From contig NZ_CP033116.1 in assembly GCF_009497895.1 (NCBI RefSeq), forward strand, positions 186,001 through 250,000: DNA of 64,000 nt, in the 5' to 3' direction. Both the position numbers and the translations under genes were made by a program. This DNA comes from Halopseudomonas pelagia. GTDB lineage: Bacteria > Pseudomonadota > Gammaproteobacteria > Pseudomonadales > Pseudomonadaceae. Below the pieces are notes generated by a model, which was not told where the DNA came from, did no database searches, and worked only from the letters and a program-made list of their open reading frames with translations. Below are positions 45,806 to 55,249 of this stretch, in pieces (position 1 is the first letter of the stretch; each line of letters begins with the position of its first letter).

Positions 45806-46428
45806 GCGGCGTGCAAAAAACTGTTCTGGTGACCCTGGCAGTGATTGCCCTGGTCATCGGCGCGATTGTCCATAAAGTCACCCGTCCAGTAGCACTGGAT
45901 CGTGAGCAACTGTCGCAGTCAGGCATATTTCTGTTCGACAGCCCGCGCAGCCTGCCCGAAGTAGAAATGCTGTCTGCTGCTGGCGGTAGCTGGGGCAAGC
46001 AGGACCTGGTCGGACAATGGGATTTGCTGTTCTTTGGTTATACCTTTTGCCCGGATATCTGCCCGACCACCATGGCCGATCTCAAGCAACTGGTTGACGC
46101 GTTACCAGAAGCGTCTGCTGAGCAACTCGAGGTGACCATGGTCAGCGTTGACCCGAATCGCGACACGCCCGAGCAGATGCAGCAATACCTGGGCTTCTTC
46201 AAAGCCGGCTTCCACGGTGCGACCGGGAACCCGGAAGAGCTGGCCAAGCTGGCGCGGGCGTTATCCATCGCCTATATCGAGCCGGACACCAGCAGCGAGA
46301 ATTATCTGGTCGACCACAGCGGCCAGGTGGTGATCGTCAACCCCGAGGGGCAATACGTGGGCTTCTTGCGACCCCCGCTGAAGCCGCAGGAATTGAGCCA
46401 GTGGTTGCCGCGAATCATGACTCCCTGA
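45796..46428 (+). CDS. SCO1/SenC family copper chaperone
   Basis: A 210-residue protein with one N-terminal helix and a thioredoxin-fold periplasmic domain carrying the copper motif TFCPDICPTTM and the conserved His of YLVDHSGQ. It delivers copper to CuA of CoxB. Last gene of the cox cluster; its 3' end overlaps the convergent TIGR03915 gene by 14 bases. Confidence 0.93.
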   Translation: MALSGVQKTVLVTLAVIALVIGAIVHKVTRPVALDREQLSQSGIFLFDSPRSLPEVEMLSAAGGSWGKQDLVGQWDLLFFGYTFCPDICPTTMADLKQLVDALPEASAEQLEVTMVSVDPNRDTPEQMQQYLGFFKAGFHGATGNPEELAKLARALSIAYIEPDTSSENYLVDHSGQVVIVNPEGQYVGFLRPPLKPQELSQWLPRIMTP

Positions 46429-47305
46429 TCGACGCGTCTTTTACACCGATCTGAGCTGTTGCCGGCCCGTCGGCAACAGCCTTGCTTCTCGCCAGACGAA
46501 TAACCTTCCCGGCCTTGCCCGATACGCCGTCGGCCTGGCCGTCTTTCTGTGATCCCGCCCGCGCCTTGCTTAGCAACACGGGAATCAACTTGCCCTCGGT
46601 CAGCCCCTTCCAGAACCGCAGCGGCATATGCCCCTGCATGACTTTGCGGTTCAGCCGTGCCGGATTGAAGATACTCGCGTAGTAGGTTTCCCACAGCGCG
46701 TCATCCTTGCCCCGCACCGCCTCAGCTCGTACTCGCCACTCAGGCGGACAGGGCTGACGGTAATGCAGCTGCTGGCCGTCATACCAGACCGCATCGCGGG
46801 GTGTAGCGATCAACCAGCGCTGGCGGCCAAGACGTTCGGCGAAATGCATGCTGGCGCTGGCGAGAATGTCATGCGCCGGCTCATGCCAGGCCACGTAGTC
46901 CAGATCCGCATCAGCGGGCAGCGGATGAAAGCGCAAGAATGCATGCAAGTGATGCGCCTCGCGGCTGGCTGACTTGATGCGCCGATGCAGTTCGCTACCG
47001 TCCGGATCACCCGCCAGCATGGCTTGCCGCTCACCTTTGACCACCCGCCAGAGCACCCGATACAGCAGGTTCCAGCGGCCTGGCGCTCGGTAGCGAGCGG
47101 CACTCTTGAGCTCCGTGAGCAATGCCGCCGGTACGCGCAGCGTTTGCACCGGCCCGCCGTAAGCGGGCAGCGGCTCCGCAGCGAACAGCTGGCGATTGTC
47201 TTCATCTTCCCAGCACACTGCGTGTGGCGGCACGCCCTGCACCAGCAGTTGCCGGGCCTGATCGCGCCAGCATGCAAAATCGTCTTCGCAGCAGAGTATC
47301 CGCAT
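46415..47305 (-). CDS. TIGR03915/DUF4130 putative DNA repair protein
   Basis: A 296-residue protein. About 240 residues form the DUF4130/TIGR03915 domain (ARYRAPGRWNLLYRVLWRVV; HHLHAFLRFHPLP; WETYYASIFNPARLN), which always accompanies a radical-SAM partner. After MPLRFWKGLTEGKLIP a polar tail of some 50 residues rich in Lys, Ala and Gly follows, longer than I would expect. It lies 9 bases after the radical-SAM gene and probably shares its LexA-controlled promoter. A role in DNA modification or repair is assumed from partner and regulation; no reaction is known. Confidence 0.88.
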   Translation of the reverse strand: MRILCCEDDFACWRDQARQLLVQGVPPHAVCWEDEDNRQLFAAEPLPAYGGPVQTLRVPAALLTELKSAARYRAPGRWNLLYRVLWRVVKGERQAMLAGDPDGSELHRRIKSASREAHHLHAFLRFHPLPADADLDYVAWHEPAHDILASASMHFAERLGRQRWLIATPRDAVWYDGQQLHYRQPCPPEWRVRAEAVRGKDDALWETYYASIFNPARLNRKVMQGHMPLRFWKGLTEGKLIPVLLSKARAGSQKDGQADGVSGKAGKVIRLARSKAVADGPATAQIGVKDASIRES

Positions 47306-47314
47306 AATCTTGCC

Positions 47315-48529
47315 TCAGCCCCAGAGCGCCATTTGCGCCGGTTGATCGCTCAATTGGCGGCGCAGCAGGCTGGATTCCACCGTGTCCTGGCGGGGGCGGT
47401 AATCGCTGGTGACGATAAACGGCCGTGCCTTGTCCATCACGCAGCGCATCCGCAACAGGTCTTCAAAGCGGATGCGCTTGAGCCGGCGCAGGCTGACTAT
47501 GCGCTGCGCCGAGCGAATACCAATGCCTGGCACCCGGGCGATCATCGCCGGCTCTGCCAGGTTCAGATCGACCGGAAACTGCGCCCGGTTAACCAGCGCC
47601 CAGGCCAGCTTGGGGTCGATATCCAGCGGCAGATTACCCTGCGCGCCGATCAACTCGCCGGCCTTGAAGCCGTAGCTGCGCAGCAGAAAGTCAGCTTGAT
47701 ATAACCGATGCTCGCGCAACAAGGGCGGCGCCTGGAAAGGCACCGAGGAGGGACTGTTGGGGATCGGGCTGAATGCCGAATAGTAGACCCGGCGCAGTCG
47801 ATAATCGCCGTACAAGGCTTCGGCGGTATGCAGAATGCGGCTGTCATCACTGGCATCGGCACCGACGATCATCTGCGTGCTCTGCCCGCCCGGGGCAAAC
47901 CTGGGCGCACGCTTGTCTGCGCGTGATTCATTCGATGCGCTATCGATGGTACCCATGGCGCCGGTAATACTGCCGATCTGTTTTTCCGGTGCCAGACGAA
48001 TCAGACTATCCGGACTGGGCAGCTCGATATTCACGCTAAGCCGGTCGGCATAACGTCCGGCCTCTTCGATCAGCGCCGGGTCCGCCTCGGGAATGGTCTT
48101 GAGGTGGATATAGCCGCGGAACTGATGTTCTTCGCGCAGCAACTTGGCCACGCGGATCAACTGCTCCATGGTGTAATCCGGCGACTGGATAATGCCCGAA
48201 CTGAGAAACAGCCCGCTAACATAATTGCGCTGGTAGAAATCCAGCGTCAGCTTGACCACTTCCTCCGGCATAAAGCGCGCCCGCGGCACATCACTGGACC
48301 GGCGGTTAACGCAGTATTGGCAGTCATACAGACAGAAGTTGGTCAGCAGAATTTTCAGTAGCGAGACGCAGCGACCGTCCGGAGTATAGCTGTGACAGAT
48401 GCCCATGCCATTGGTCGCGCCAATGCCGTCCTTGCCGCGGGAGCTGCGCTTGGGCGCGCCACTACTGGCGCAGGACGCGTCATACTTCGCTGCATCGGCC
48501 AGAATGGTGAGTTTTTCGATTAGCTCCAT
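47315..48529 (-). CDS. TIGR03916 radical-SAM putative DNA modification/repair protein
   Basis: A 404-residue protein with a radical-SAM barrel whose [4Fe-4S] motif is CLYDCQYC near residue 67, and a C-terminal helix-hairpin-helix (ARVPGIGIRSAQRIVSLRRL) that would bind DNA. This combination marks the TIGR03916 family. The start ATG at 48529 lies 14 bases from a perfect LexA box. The P. aeruginosa counterpart (PA0069, as I recall) has been reported in the LexA regulon. It heads the two-gene unit with TIGR03915. Confidence 0.92.
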   Translation of the reverse strand: MELIEKLTILADAAKYDASCASSGAPKRSSRGKDGIGATNGMGICHSYTPDGRCVSLLKILLTNFCLYDCQYCVNRRSSDVPRARFMPEEVVKLTLDFYQRNYVSGLFLSSGIIQSPDYTMEQLIRVAKLLREEHQFRGYIHLKTIPEADPALIEEAGRYADRLSVNIELPSPDSLIRLAPEKQIGSITGAMGTIDSASNESRADKRAPRFAPGGQSTQMIVGADASDDSRILHTAEALYGDYRLRRVYYSAFSPIPNSPSSVPFQAPPLLREHRLYQADFLLRSYGFKAGELIGAQGNLPLDIDPKLAWALVNRAQFPVDLNLAEPAMIARVPGIGIRSAQRIVSLRRLKRIRFEDLLRMRCVMDKARPFIVTSDYRPRQDTVESSLLRRQLSDQPAQMALWG

Positions 48530-48543
48530 GTCACACCTATATA

Positions 48544-48559
48544 CTGTATATAAATACAG
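48544..48559 (-). promoter_or_regulatory. LexA (SOS) box
   Basis: CTGTATATAAATACAG is an exact CTGT-N8-ACAG match with an all A/T core, 14 bases upstream of the radical-SAM start codon. SOS induction on DNA damage is expected. Confidence 0.88.
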
Positions 48560-48627
48560 CATAAGTGTTGTCGACGCATTGCTCAACCAGGCTGTATAGC
48601 CGGTTACATAATGGCAGAGCCGCGAGC

Positions 48628-49275
48628 TTAATCCGGACCCTGGAAAAGCTCGCCTTCGACCACCAGTACGGTTCGCCCTTCAGCTGTGCGCGGCAGATCC
48701 CAACCTCCGGTTAGTGCTCCGAACGAAGGCAAGACACTGACCTGATCACGAAACCAGAACACCGGCGCGCGTAGCCGGTCAGCGGCAACCTGCAAGGTCA
48801 GCACCGGGTGCAGATGCCCGGCCAGCACATGACGCCCCGGTACCTGCTCGGGCTCATGGCGTAAACGGAACGGCCCCAGATCCAGATGATCGTGCCAACG
48901 CAGACCGATATCCACCCCTGCGGCGTGCCGATCGTGGTTACCCACAACTGCCTCTACCGACACAGACCGGTGCTGCGCCAGCCAACCGGGGAACATATCC
49001 AGAAAGGGCTCGCCAGCCATCGGCCGATGGTGGAAAAAATCGCCGAGTACGATCAGCCGTTGAGGATTGAACTCCTCAAGCAGATTGGTCAGGCGATGCA
49101 GGTCATCGCGGCTCTGGCCGCTGGGGACCGCCAGACCACGCCGGCGCATCAAAGCCGCCTTGCCGAAATGAGTGTCGGCGACCAGCAATGCAGACTCGGC
49201 GGGATAGAACAATGCGCAGTCACCATGCAGCACCACTTCGGCGCCGGCCAACTGCCAATTCAGGGTACGACTCAT
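48628..49275 (-). CDS. pdeM: Ligase-associated DNA damage response endonuclease PdeM
   Basis: A 215-residue calcineurin-like metallophosphoesterase with all metal motifs: DTHFGK, GDFFHH, GNHDRH and AGHLHP. In the P. putida operon the orthologue (MPE) is a manganese-dependent DNA endonuclease. Its ATG overlaps the stop of the Lhr helicase gene (ATGA); it is the last gene of the four-gene repair operon. Confidence 0.93.
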   Translation of the reverse strand: MSRTLNWQLAGAEVVLHGDCALFYPAESALLVADTHFGKAALMRRRGLAVPSGQSRDDLHRLTNLLEEFNPQRLIVLGDFFHHRPMAGEPFLDMFPGWLAQHRSVSVEAVVGNHDRHAAGVDIGLRWHDHLDLGPFRLRHEPEQVPGRHVLAGHLHPVLTLQVAADRLRAPVFWFRDQVSVLPSFGALTGGWDLPRTAEGRTVLVVEGELFQGPD

Positions 49276-51761
49276 GGGCGTCTCTTTGGTTTACGTGCTG
49301 CGTGCTTTTCGAGGCTGGCCATCATGCGTTGAACGCGCTCGCGCCAACCCTCGGTACTGATTCTATTACGCTGGCGCTCGACCCACAGCGGAAAGGCCAG
49401 AGGCGAGAAACGTTCCAGGGATACCAACAGCATCTGTTGCTCGGCTGCGCGCTCCAATACCGCGCGCAGCCGCTGAATCTCCAGCTGATCTTCCAGCACT
49501 TCGCGGCTGGCCTGGGCCAAAAGCCGGTGTTCGGGATCGTAACGCTGCAAGGTGTCGTACAGCAGACCGCTGGAAGCCTGCAATTGCCGGTCGCTCTTGC
49601 CCCGACCGGGGAAGCCCTGAAACACCAAGCCGCTGACCCGGGCGATATCGCGGAATTGCCGACGCGCCAACTCCCCGGCATTCAGCGCGGCCAATACATG
49701 ATCGAGCAAATCTTCAGGATCGAGCAGTGAATGCCAATCCGCCTCTGTCAGCTCCGGCAGCTTGGCCGAGGTGAGCAGCTCCAGGCCGTAGTCGTTCACC
49801 GACAGCGAGAAGGTCGCTGGCGTCAGTTGCCCCAGCCGCCAGGCCAGCAGCGCGGCCAGACCTTCGTGGGCCAGGCGCCCGGCAAAGGGGTAAACGAACA
49901 GATGCTGACCCTCGCGCGAGCTGCAACCTTCGATCAATAGCCGCGCGCGACTTGGCAGCGCCGACTGCTGCTTCTGCAATTCCAGCACTGGAGCAACCGC
50001 CTGGACCTCCGGGTCGGTATACAGCCCGGCCTGCACTTCCTCGAAAATCTCCAGCACGCTGTCGGCCAGTTCGCTGGAGAGCGGCAAGCGCCCGCCGTAC
50101 CAGCGCGGCACACTATGCCGGCGGGTTTTCGCCATGCGCACATAGGCCACCAGGTCACGCACCTTGACCAACTCCAGCGCGCGGCCGGAAAACAGAAACA
50201 CATCACCGGGCTTGAGCCGGGCGATAAAGGTTTCTTCGATACTGCCCAGACTGCCACCCTTCATAAAGCGCACCTGGATCTGCGCGTCACTGGTGATAGT
50301 GCCGATCGCCAGCCGGTGGCGGCGGGCAATGCCGGTATCCTCGACGCTGTAACGACCGTCCTGAATCACCACACGCTGGAACTGCGGGTAATGCTCAAGC
50401 ACCGGCCCGCCCTGGGTGATAAACAGCAGGCACCAGCTGAAGATCTCCTGGTCCAGCCCGGCAAAGGCATGGGTGCTGCGCAGCTCGGCGAACACCTGTT
50501 CAGGAACAAAGCCGGGGCCTGCGGCCAGGGTCACCAGATGCTGTACCAGCACATCCAGGCTCAACCGTGGTGGCCGCCTTGCCTCGACGCGGCCAGCCTC
50601 CCAGGCCCGGCGCACAGCGGCGATTTCCACCAGTTCCAACGCATGACTGGGCACACAGAGAATTTCACTGGCGGCGCCCGGTTGGTGACCGGAGCGACCG
50701 GCGCGTTGCATCAGCCGCGCCACCCCCTTGGGGCTACCGACTTGCACAACCCGGTCCACTGGCGAAAAGTCCACACCCAGGTCCAGGCTCGATGTGCAGA
50801 CCACGCAGCGAAAATCGCCCTGGCGCAAACCGTCCTCGATGCGCTTACGCAATTTGCGGTCGATTGAACCATGATGCAGGCCCAGTTCAGTCAGCCATTC
50901 CAGCCGCGCCTTGAGAATCGCCTCAAACCAGAGTTCGGCCTGGGAGCGAGTATTGGTAAACAGGAGCGAGGTGTTGCCCTCGCCCAGATAGTCCAGCACC
51001 CCATCCAGCTGCGACAAGCCCAGGTGGCCGGCCCAGGGAAAGCGTTCGACATTGGCCGGGCACAGACCGCGAATGGTCAAAGGTTTACTCTGGGTGCCGG
51101 CGATTCGCTCGCCCGGTTCCGCTCCTTCGCCGAGCAACACCGCCATGGCTTCATCCAAATTCCCCAGGGTCGCCGACAGGCCCCAGACCGGCAGCTGCGA
51201 ATGCCGCGCGCGCAACCAGGCCAAACATAATTGCAGCTGCACGCCGCGTTTATTACCCAGCAGCTCGTGCCACTCATCCACGATCACCGCATCCAGAAGC
51301 TTGAAGCTTTCTTCAGCATTGCGGTAGGAGAGCAGCACCGAGAGGCTTTCCGGGGTGGTGATCAGGGTTTCCGGCAGTTTCCGCCGTTGCCGGGCGCGCA
51401 CGCTGGCGCTGGTGTCGCCAGTGCGGGTCTCGACCTTCCAGTCCAGGCCCAAAGCATCGACCGCCTGCTGCAGGTGCCCGGCGGTATCGCTGGCCAGCGC
51501 GCGCAACGGCGTGATCCACAGAACCCGCAGGCCGCCGGAACGCGTCGGTTTATCCAGCGCGTCGGATACCGGGCCTAGCCAGGCGGCCAGGGTTTTACCC
51601 GAGCCAGTAGAAGCATGAATCAGCCCGCTGCGCCCGGAGCGAAAGGCCTGCCAGGCCTGGCGCTGAAAGGGTGCAGGCGTCCAGCCCTGCTGGGCGAACC
51701 AGGCCTCGACCGTAGCCAGGCCGTCCACTGCGTCCTTGGCTGCAGCGGGCTTAGCCGCCAT
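49272..51761 (-). CDS. Ligase-associated Lhr-Core DEXH-box DNA helicase
   Basis: An 829-residue superfamily 2 helicase: Walker A ASTGSGKTLAAW near residue 45, DEWH (VIVDEWHELL), SATLGN, and motif VI MQRAGRSGH, then the winged-helix and Lhr-core C-terminal domain. Lhr-Core is an ATP-dependent 3'-5' translocase. The ATG at 51761 overlaps the ligase stop by 11 bases and fits the N-terminus of the family. Function by homology to the characterised P. putida enzyme. Confidence 0.93.
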   Translation of the reverse strand: MAAKPAAAKDAVDGLATVEAWFAQQGWTPAPFQRQAWQAFRSGRSGLIHASTGSGKTLAAWLGPVSDALDKPTRSGGLRVLWITPLRALASDTAGHLQQAVDALGLDWKVETRTGDTSASVRARQRRKLPETLITTPESLSVLLSYRNAEESFKLLDAVIVDEWHELLGNKRGVQLQLCLAWLRARHSQLPVWGLSATLGNLDEAMAVLLGEGAEPGERIAGTQSKPLTIRGLCPANVERFPWAGHLGLSQLDGVLDYLGEGNTSLLFTNTRSQAELWFEAILKARLEWLTELGLHHGSIDRKLRKRIEDGLRQGDFRCVVCTSSLDLGVDFSPVDRVVQVGSPKGVARLMQRAGRSGHQPGAASEILCVPSHALELVEIAAVRRAWEAGRVEARRPPRLSLDVLVQHLVTLAAGPGFVPEQVFAELRSTHAFAGLDQEIFSWCLLFITQGGPVLEHYPQFQRVVIQDGRYSVEDTGIARRHRLAIGTITSDAQIQVRFMKGGSLGSIEETFIARLKPGDVFLFSGRALELVKVRDLVAYVRMAKTRRHSVPRWYGGRLPLSSELADSVLEIFEEVQAGLYTDPEVQAVAPVLELQKQQSALPSRARLLIEGCSSREGQHLFVYPFAGRLAHEGLAALLAWRLGQLTPATFSLSVNDYGLELLTSAKLPELTEADWHSLLDPEDLLDHVLAALNAGELARRQFRDIARVSGLVFQGFPGRGKSDRQLQASSGLLYDTLQRYDPEHRLLAQASREVLEDQLEIQRLRAVLERAAEQQMLLVSLERFSPLAFPLWVERQRNRISTEGWRERVQRMMASLEKHAARKPKRRP

Positions 51762-53346
51762 ACAGACGCAGCAGGTCCTTAACCTGCTCCAGGGTATCGG
51801 CTTCGGCCACCGGCTTGTCCTGACGCCAGCGCGAAATCCGCGGGAAGCGCAGCGCGATGCCGGACTTGTGCCGCGGCGAGGGTTGAATGCCCTCAAAGGC
51901 AATTTCCAGCACATGCTCGGGTTTCAGCGACCGCACCGGGCCAAACTTCTCCACGGTGTTGCGGCGTATCCAGTGATCGAGCTTCTGGATTTCCTTGTCG
52001 GTCAGGCCCGAATAGGCCTTGGCGATCGGCACATAAGTATCGCCATCACGCACCGCCAGGGTGTAATCGGTGTACAGATTGGCCCGGCGGCCGTGGCCGG
52101 GTTGGGCGTAGAGCAGCACTGCATCAATGGTCAACGGCTCGATCTTCCACTTCCACCAGTCACCGCGAATCCGCCCGCTGCGATAAGGGCTGTCCAGTCG
52201 CTTGAGCATCAACCCCTCCACCAGGCGTTCTCGGCTGCTATCGCGATGTGTGGCCAGGTCAGTCCATTCGGCGGCACTGACGCTGGGGCTGAGGCGAATT
52301 GCGCTCTGGCCGCTGTCCGCCAGCAGCTGCTCCAACAGCGCACGACGTTCACGCAGCGGTCGCTCGCGCCAGTCCTGCTGCTGATATTCCAGCACGTCGT
52401 AGGCCAGAAAGATAACCGGCACCTCGCGTAGCATTTTCTCGCCAATGGTTTTGCGTTGGATGCGCCGTTGCATTTGCGAGAACGGCAGAACGTCGGTATC
52501 CCAGGCAAGAATTTCACCGTCAAGGACCACTTCCGGCAGATCTGCTGCGGCGGCTTCCACTTCCGGGAAGCGGCCGTTCATGGGTTCTTCGCCGCGGGAC
52601 CAGAGCCAGATGCCACCCGGCCGAGCGATCAGTTGCGCGCGAATACCATCCCACTTCCACTCGGCCAGCCAATCCTGCAGGTCACCCAGCATCTCCGGCT
52701 CGCCCTCCAGCGGCGAGGCGAGAAAGAACGGGTAGGGCTGGCCTTCACGCTCTTCGCGGTGTTCCTGATCGAACAGCGCGGTAAAGAATTCGGCAGTGGG
52801 CTCGAACTCGCCGATCAAGCGCCGCGCGATCAATGCCCGGGGCAGATCACCCAAGGCTGCAAGCGCGCGCTCGACCAACCCGCGGGACACGCCCACGCGC
52901 AAGCTACCAGTCAGCAGTTTGTTGTAGAGAAAACAGGCTGGGCGCGGCAGGCTGCGCCAGTGGGCAACCACATGCACCTGTTGCTGCTCTTCCTCCAGTT
53001 TACGTAATCCGAGGACCGCCTGTTCGATCCAGCCGGCCAGCGAGCCTTCAACCGCGCGGCGCTCGCCATCGTCTTCCATCAACAGGCTGATGGTTTCCGC
53101 CAGATCGCCGACGTGCTGATAGGTTTCTTCGACTAGCCAATCCGGCAGCCCGGTGGCTTCTGCCAGCCAGTCACGCAATTTGCGCGGGCCGATCAGACGC
53201 TTCATCCGCCGTCCGGCGAGTATGTATACAGCCCAGGCGGCATCGGCTGGCGGCGCAGCGCGGAAGTAGGTAATCAACGCATCCAGCTTGACCTGGGTGC
53301 GGGTGGTAGCATCGAGTTCGGCGTAAAGATCGGCAAAGGCCTGCAT
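51751..53346 (-). CDS. ATP-dependent DNA ligase (repair operon)
   Basis: A 531-residue ligase: N-terminal helical DNA-binding domain (about 1-190), nucleotidyltransferase domain with the lysine of EWKWDGIRAQ, SRGEE, VLDGEIL, LAYDVLEYQ and WWKWKIEPL, and a C-terminal OB fold. It belongs to the LigC/LigB-type group seen with Lhr-Core and seals nicks in repair, alongside the housekeeping NAD ligase. Its ATG shares one base with the exonuclease stop (TGATG). Confidence 0.93.
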   Translation of the reverse strand: MQAFADLYAELDATTRTQVKLDALITYFRAAPPADAAWAVYILAGRRMKRLIGPRKLRDWLAEATGLPDWLVEETYQHVGDLAETISLLMEDDGERRAVEGSLAGWIEQAVLGLRKLEEEQQQVHVVAHWRSLPRPACFLYNKLLTGSLRVGVSRGLVERALAALGDLPRALIARRLIGEFEPTAEFFTALFDQEHREEREGQPYPFFLASPLEGEPEMLGDLQDWLAEWKWDGIRAQLIARPGGIWLWSRGEEPMNGRFPEVEAAAADLPEVVLDGEILAWDTDVLPFSQMQRRIQRKTIGEKMLREVPVIFLAYDVLEYQQQDWRERPLRERRALLEQLLADSGQSAIRLSPSVSAAEWTDLATHRDSSRERLVEGLMLKRLDSPYRSGRIRGDWWKWKIEPLTIDAVLLYAQPGHGRRANLYTDYTLAVRDGDTYVPIAKAYSGLTDKEIQKLDHWIRRNTVEKFGPVRSLKPEHVLEIAFEGIQPSPRHKSGIALRFPRISRWRQDKPVAEADTLEQVKDLLRLYGG

Positions 53347-54341
53347 CAATCTTCCTCGCCGCCGTACAGGGTGGTCAGCGCGCGGGCGTCGATGCCCCCG
53401 TGTTCACGCAGGTAGCGCACCAGATCATCACTGCGGCCATGGGTGGTCAGCACGGTACTGGCCCCGCAGTCACGGATGGTATTGAGCAGCGCCGGCCAAT
53501 CGGCATGGTCACTGAGTTCAAAACCCTGATCGTAGCCCCGCCGGCGACGATTACCGCGAATGCGCATCCAGCCGGAGGCGAAGCCGGTGCTGGCATTCTT
53601 GAAGCGGCGCATCCAGGGTGATCCGGCAGCGGAGGGCGGCGCCAGAATCAACTGACCGTTAAAGGTTTCCTCGCGGGACAGCTCGGAGACCGGTTGGGTT
53701 GGCAGCATGGCCACATCGGCCTCACGATACAGCTCGGTCAGCGCGACCATGGCGCCATGCAGGTAAACCGTGCGGTCAGTGTGCGCGGCCAGCGCCGCCA
53801 ATACCCGCTGCGCTTTGCCAAAGGCATAGGTGAACAGAATGCAGGGCCGGTCCGGGTTGCCGGACCACCAGTCCCACATCTGCTGGCCAACCTCTTCCAC
53901 CGGCGGCCAGCGGTAACAGGGCAGGGCAAAGGTCGCTTCGGTAATCAGCGTATCGCAGGGCACCACTTCAAAAGGTGCGCAGGTCGGATCGGCATCGCGT
54001 TTGTAATCACCACTCACCACCCAGACCCGGCCGTCATCGTGGGCCACGCGCACCTGCGCTGAACCGAGTACATGCCCGGCCGAATGCAGGCTCAGAGTGA
54101 TAGGGCCGAAGCGCCGCTGTTCGCCGTATTCCAACCCGGTAAATTCATGCTCGCCCAAGCGGTGGCGCAGGATGGGCACACTCAAATGCTGGGCGTAATA
54201 TTGCTGATGACCGGAACGGGCGTGGTCGGCATGCGCGTGGGTGATTACCGCCGTGGCAACCGGCCGCCAGGGGTCGATGTGAAAATTGCCGGCGGGGCAA
54301 TAAAGCCCTTCGTCGGTGGGAATCACCAGAGGATCATGCAT
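53346..54341 (-). CDS. Ligase-associated DNA damage response exonuclease (MBL fold)
   Basis: A 331-residue metallo-beta-lactamase/beta-CASP nuclease with THAHADHA (motif 2), SAGHVLGSAQ, SGDYKRD and a C-terminal LSDHADW. It is the first gene of the exo-lig-lhr-pdeM operon, in which all four genes overlap by 1 to 11 bases. The gap of 122 bases to znuB holds no feature I could assign. Confidence 0.92.
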   Translation of the reverse strand: MHDPLVIPTDEGLYCPAGNFHIDPWRPVATAVITHAHADHARSGHQQYYAQHLSVPILRHRLGEHEFTGLEYGEQRRFGPITLSLHSAGHVLGSAQVRVAHDDGRVWVVSGDYKRDADPTCAPFEVVPCDTLITEATFALPCYRWPPVEEVGQQMWDWWSGNPDRPCILFTYAFGKAQRVLAALAAHTDRTVYLHGAMVALTELYREADVAMLPTQPVSELSREETFNGQLILAPPSAAGSPWMRRFKNASTGFASGWMRIRGNRRRRGYDQGFELSDHADWPALLNTIRDCGASTVLTTHGRSDDLVRYLREHGGIDARALTTLYGGEED

Positions 54342-54463
54342 GCAAGAGTGCGCTCATTGGTCCGTGTCCATTTCAGCCTATCCGAGAAATGGGACAACAG
54401 GATCAGCGAGCTGTTACAGCGAATGTAGCTGCCAGGTGTAGCGCACTACGTATGCACGCGGGC

Positions 54464-55249
54464 TCAGGCCCGACGCGGAACGCTGACCGCAAGCATAAAA
54501 AACAGCGCGGCGCAGACCACGATCGACGGACCTGCTGGCGTATCCAGATTCCACGACATCGCCAGCCCACCCATCACTGCGAGACAGCCCAGCACGCTGG
54601 CACCCATGGCCATCTGCTCCGGCGTACGCGCGTGACGTTGGGCCGCGGCGGGGGGAATAATCAGCAGCGAGGTGATCAGCAGCACCCCGACAATTTTCAT
54701 TGCCACCGCGATGACGATGGCAATCAGCAGCATCAGCGCCAGGCGGATCGCCGTGACCGGTAAACCTTCCACGCGGGCCAGTTCCTCATGCACGGTGACC
54801 GATAGCAATCGGCGCCAGAGCAGGGTCAGTAACACCATCACTATCACCAGACCGCCAAGCATCCAGTACAGGTCCTCGCGACCGATGGCCAGCAGGTCGC
54901 CAAACAGGTAGGCCATCAGATCCACCCGCACGTTATCGGTCAGCGCCAGCACCACCAGGCCTAGCGACAGGCTGCTGTGCGCCAGAATGCCGAGCAGCGT
55001 ATCGCTGGCCAGCCACTGCTTGTGCTGCAGAGCGACTAGCAGAACGGCCAACAGTACGCAGCCGAGCGTCACTGCGAGTGTGAGGTTGATATCCAGCAGA
55101 ATGCCCAGCGCAATACCCAGCAGCGCCGAGTGCGACAGGGTGTCGCCAAAATAGGCCATGCGCCGCCAGACCACGAAGGAGCCCAGCGGGCCAGCCACCA
55201 GAGCCAGGGCAAGGCCGGCCATGAGCGCATAAATCAGAAAGTCAGGCAT
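54464..55249 (-). CDS. znuB: Zinc ABC transporter permease
   Basis: A 261-residue inner-membrane protein with about eight helices of the ABC-3 family ([34 protein letters not shown]). It forms the channel of ZnuABC. The ATG at 55249 lies inside the znuC end (8-base overlap). Confidence 0.94.
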   Translation of the reverse strand: MPDFLIYALMAGLALALVAGPLGSFVVWRRMAYFGDTLSHSALLGIALGILLDINLTLAVTLGCVLLAVLLVALQHKQWLASDTLLGILAHSSLSLGLVVLALTDNVRVDLMAYLFGDLLAIGREDLYWMLGGLVIVMVLLTLLWRRLLSVTVHEELARVEGLPVTAIRLALMLLIAIVIAVAMKIVGVLLITSLLIIPPAAAQRHARTPEQMAMGASVLGCLAVMGGLAMSWNLDTPAGPSIVVCAALFFMLAVSVPRRA

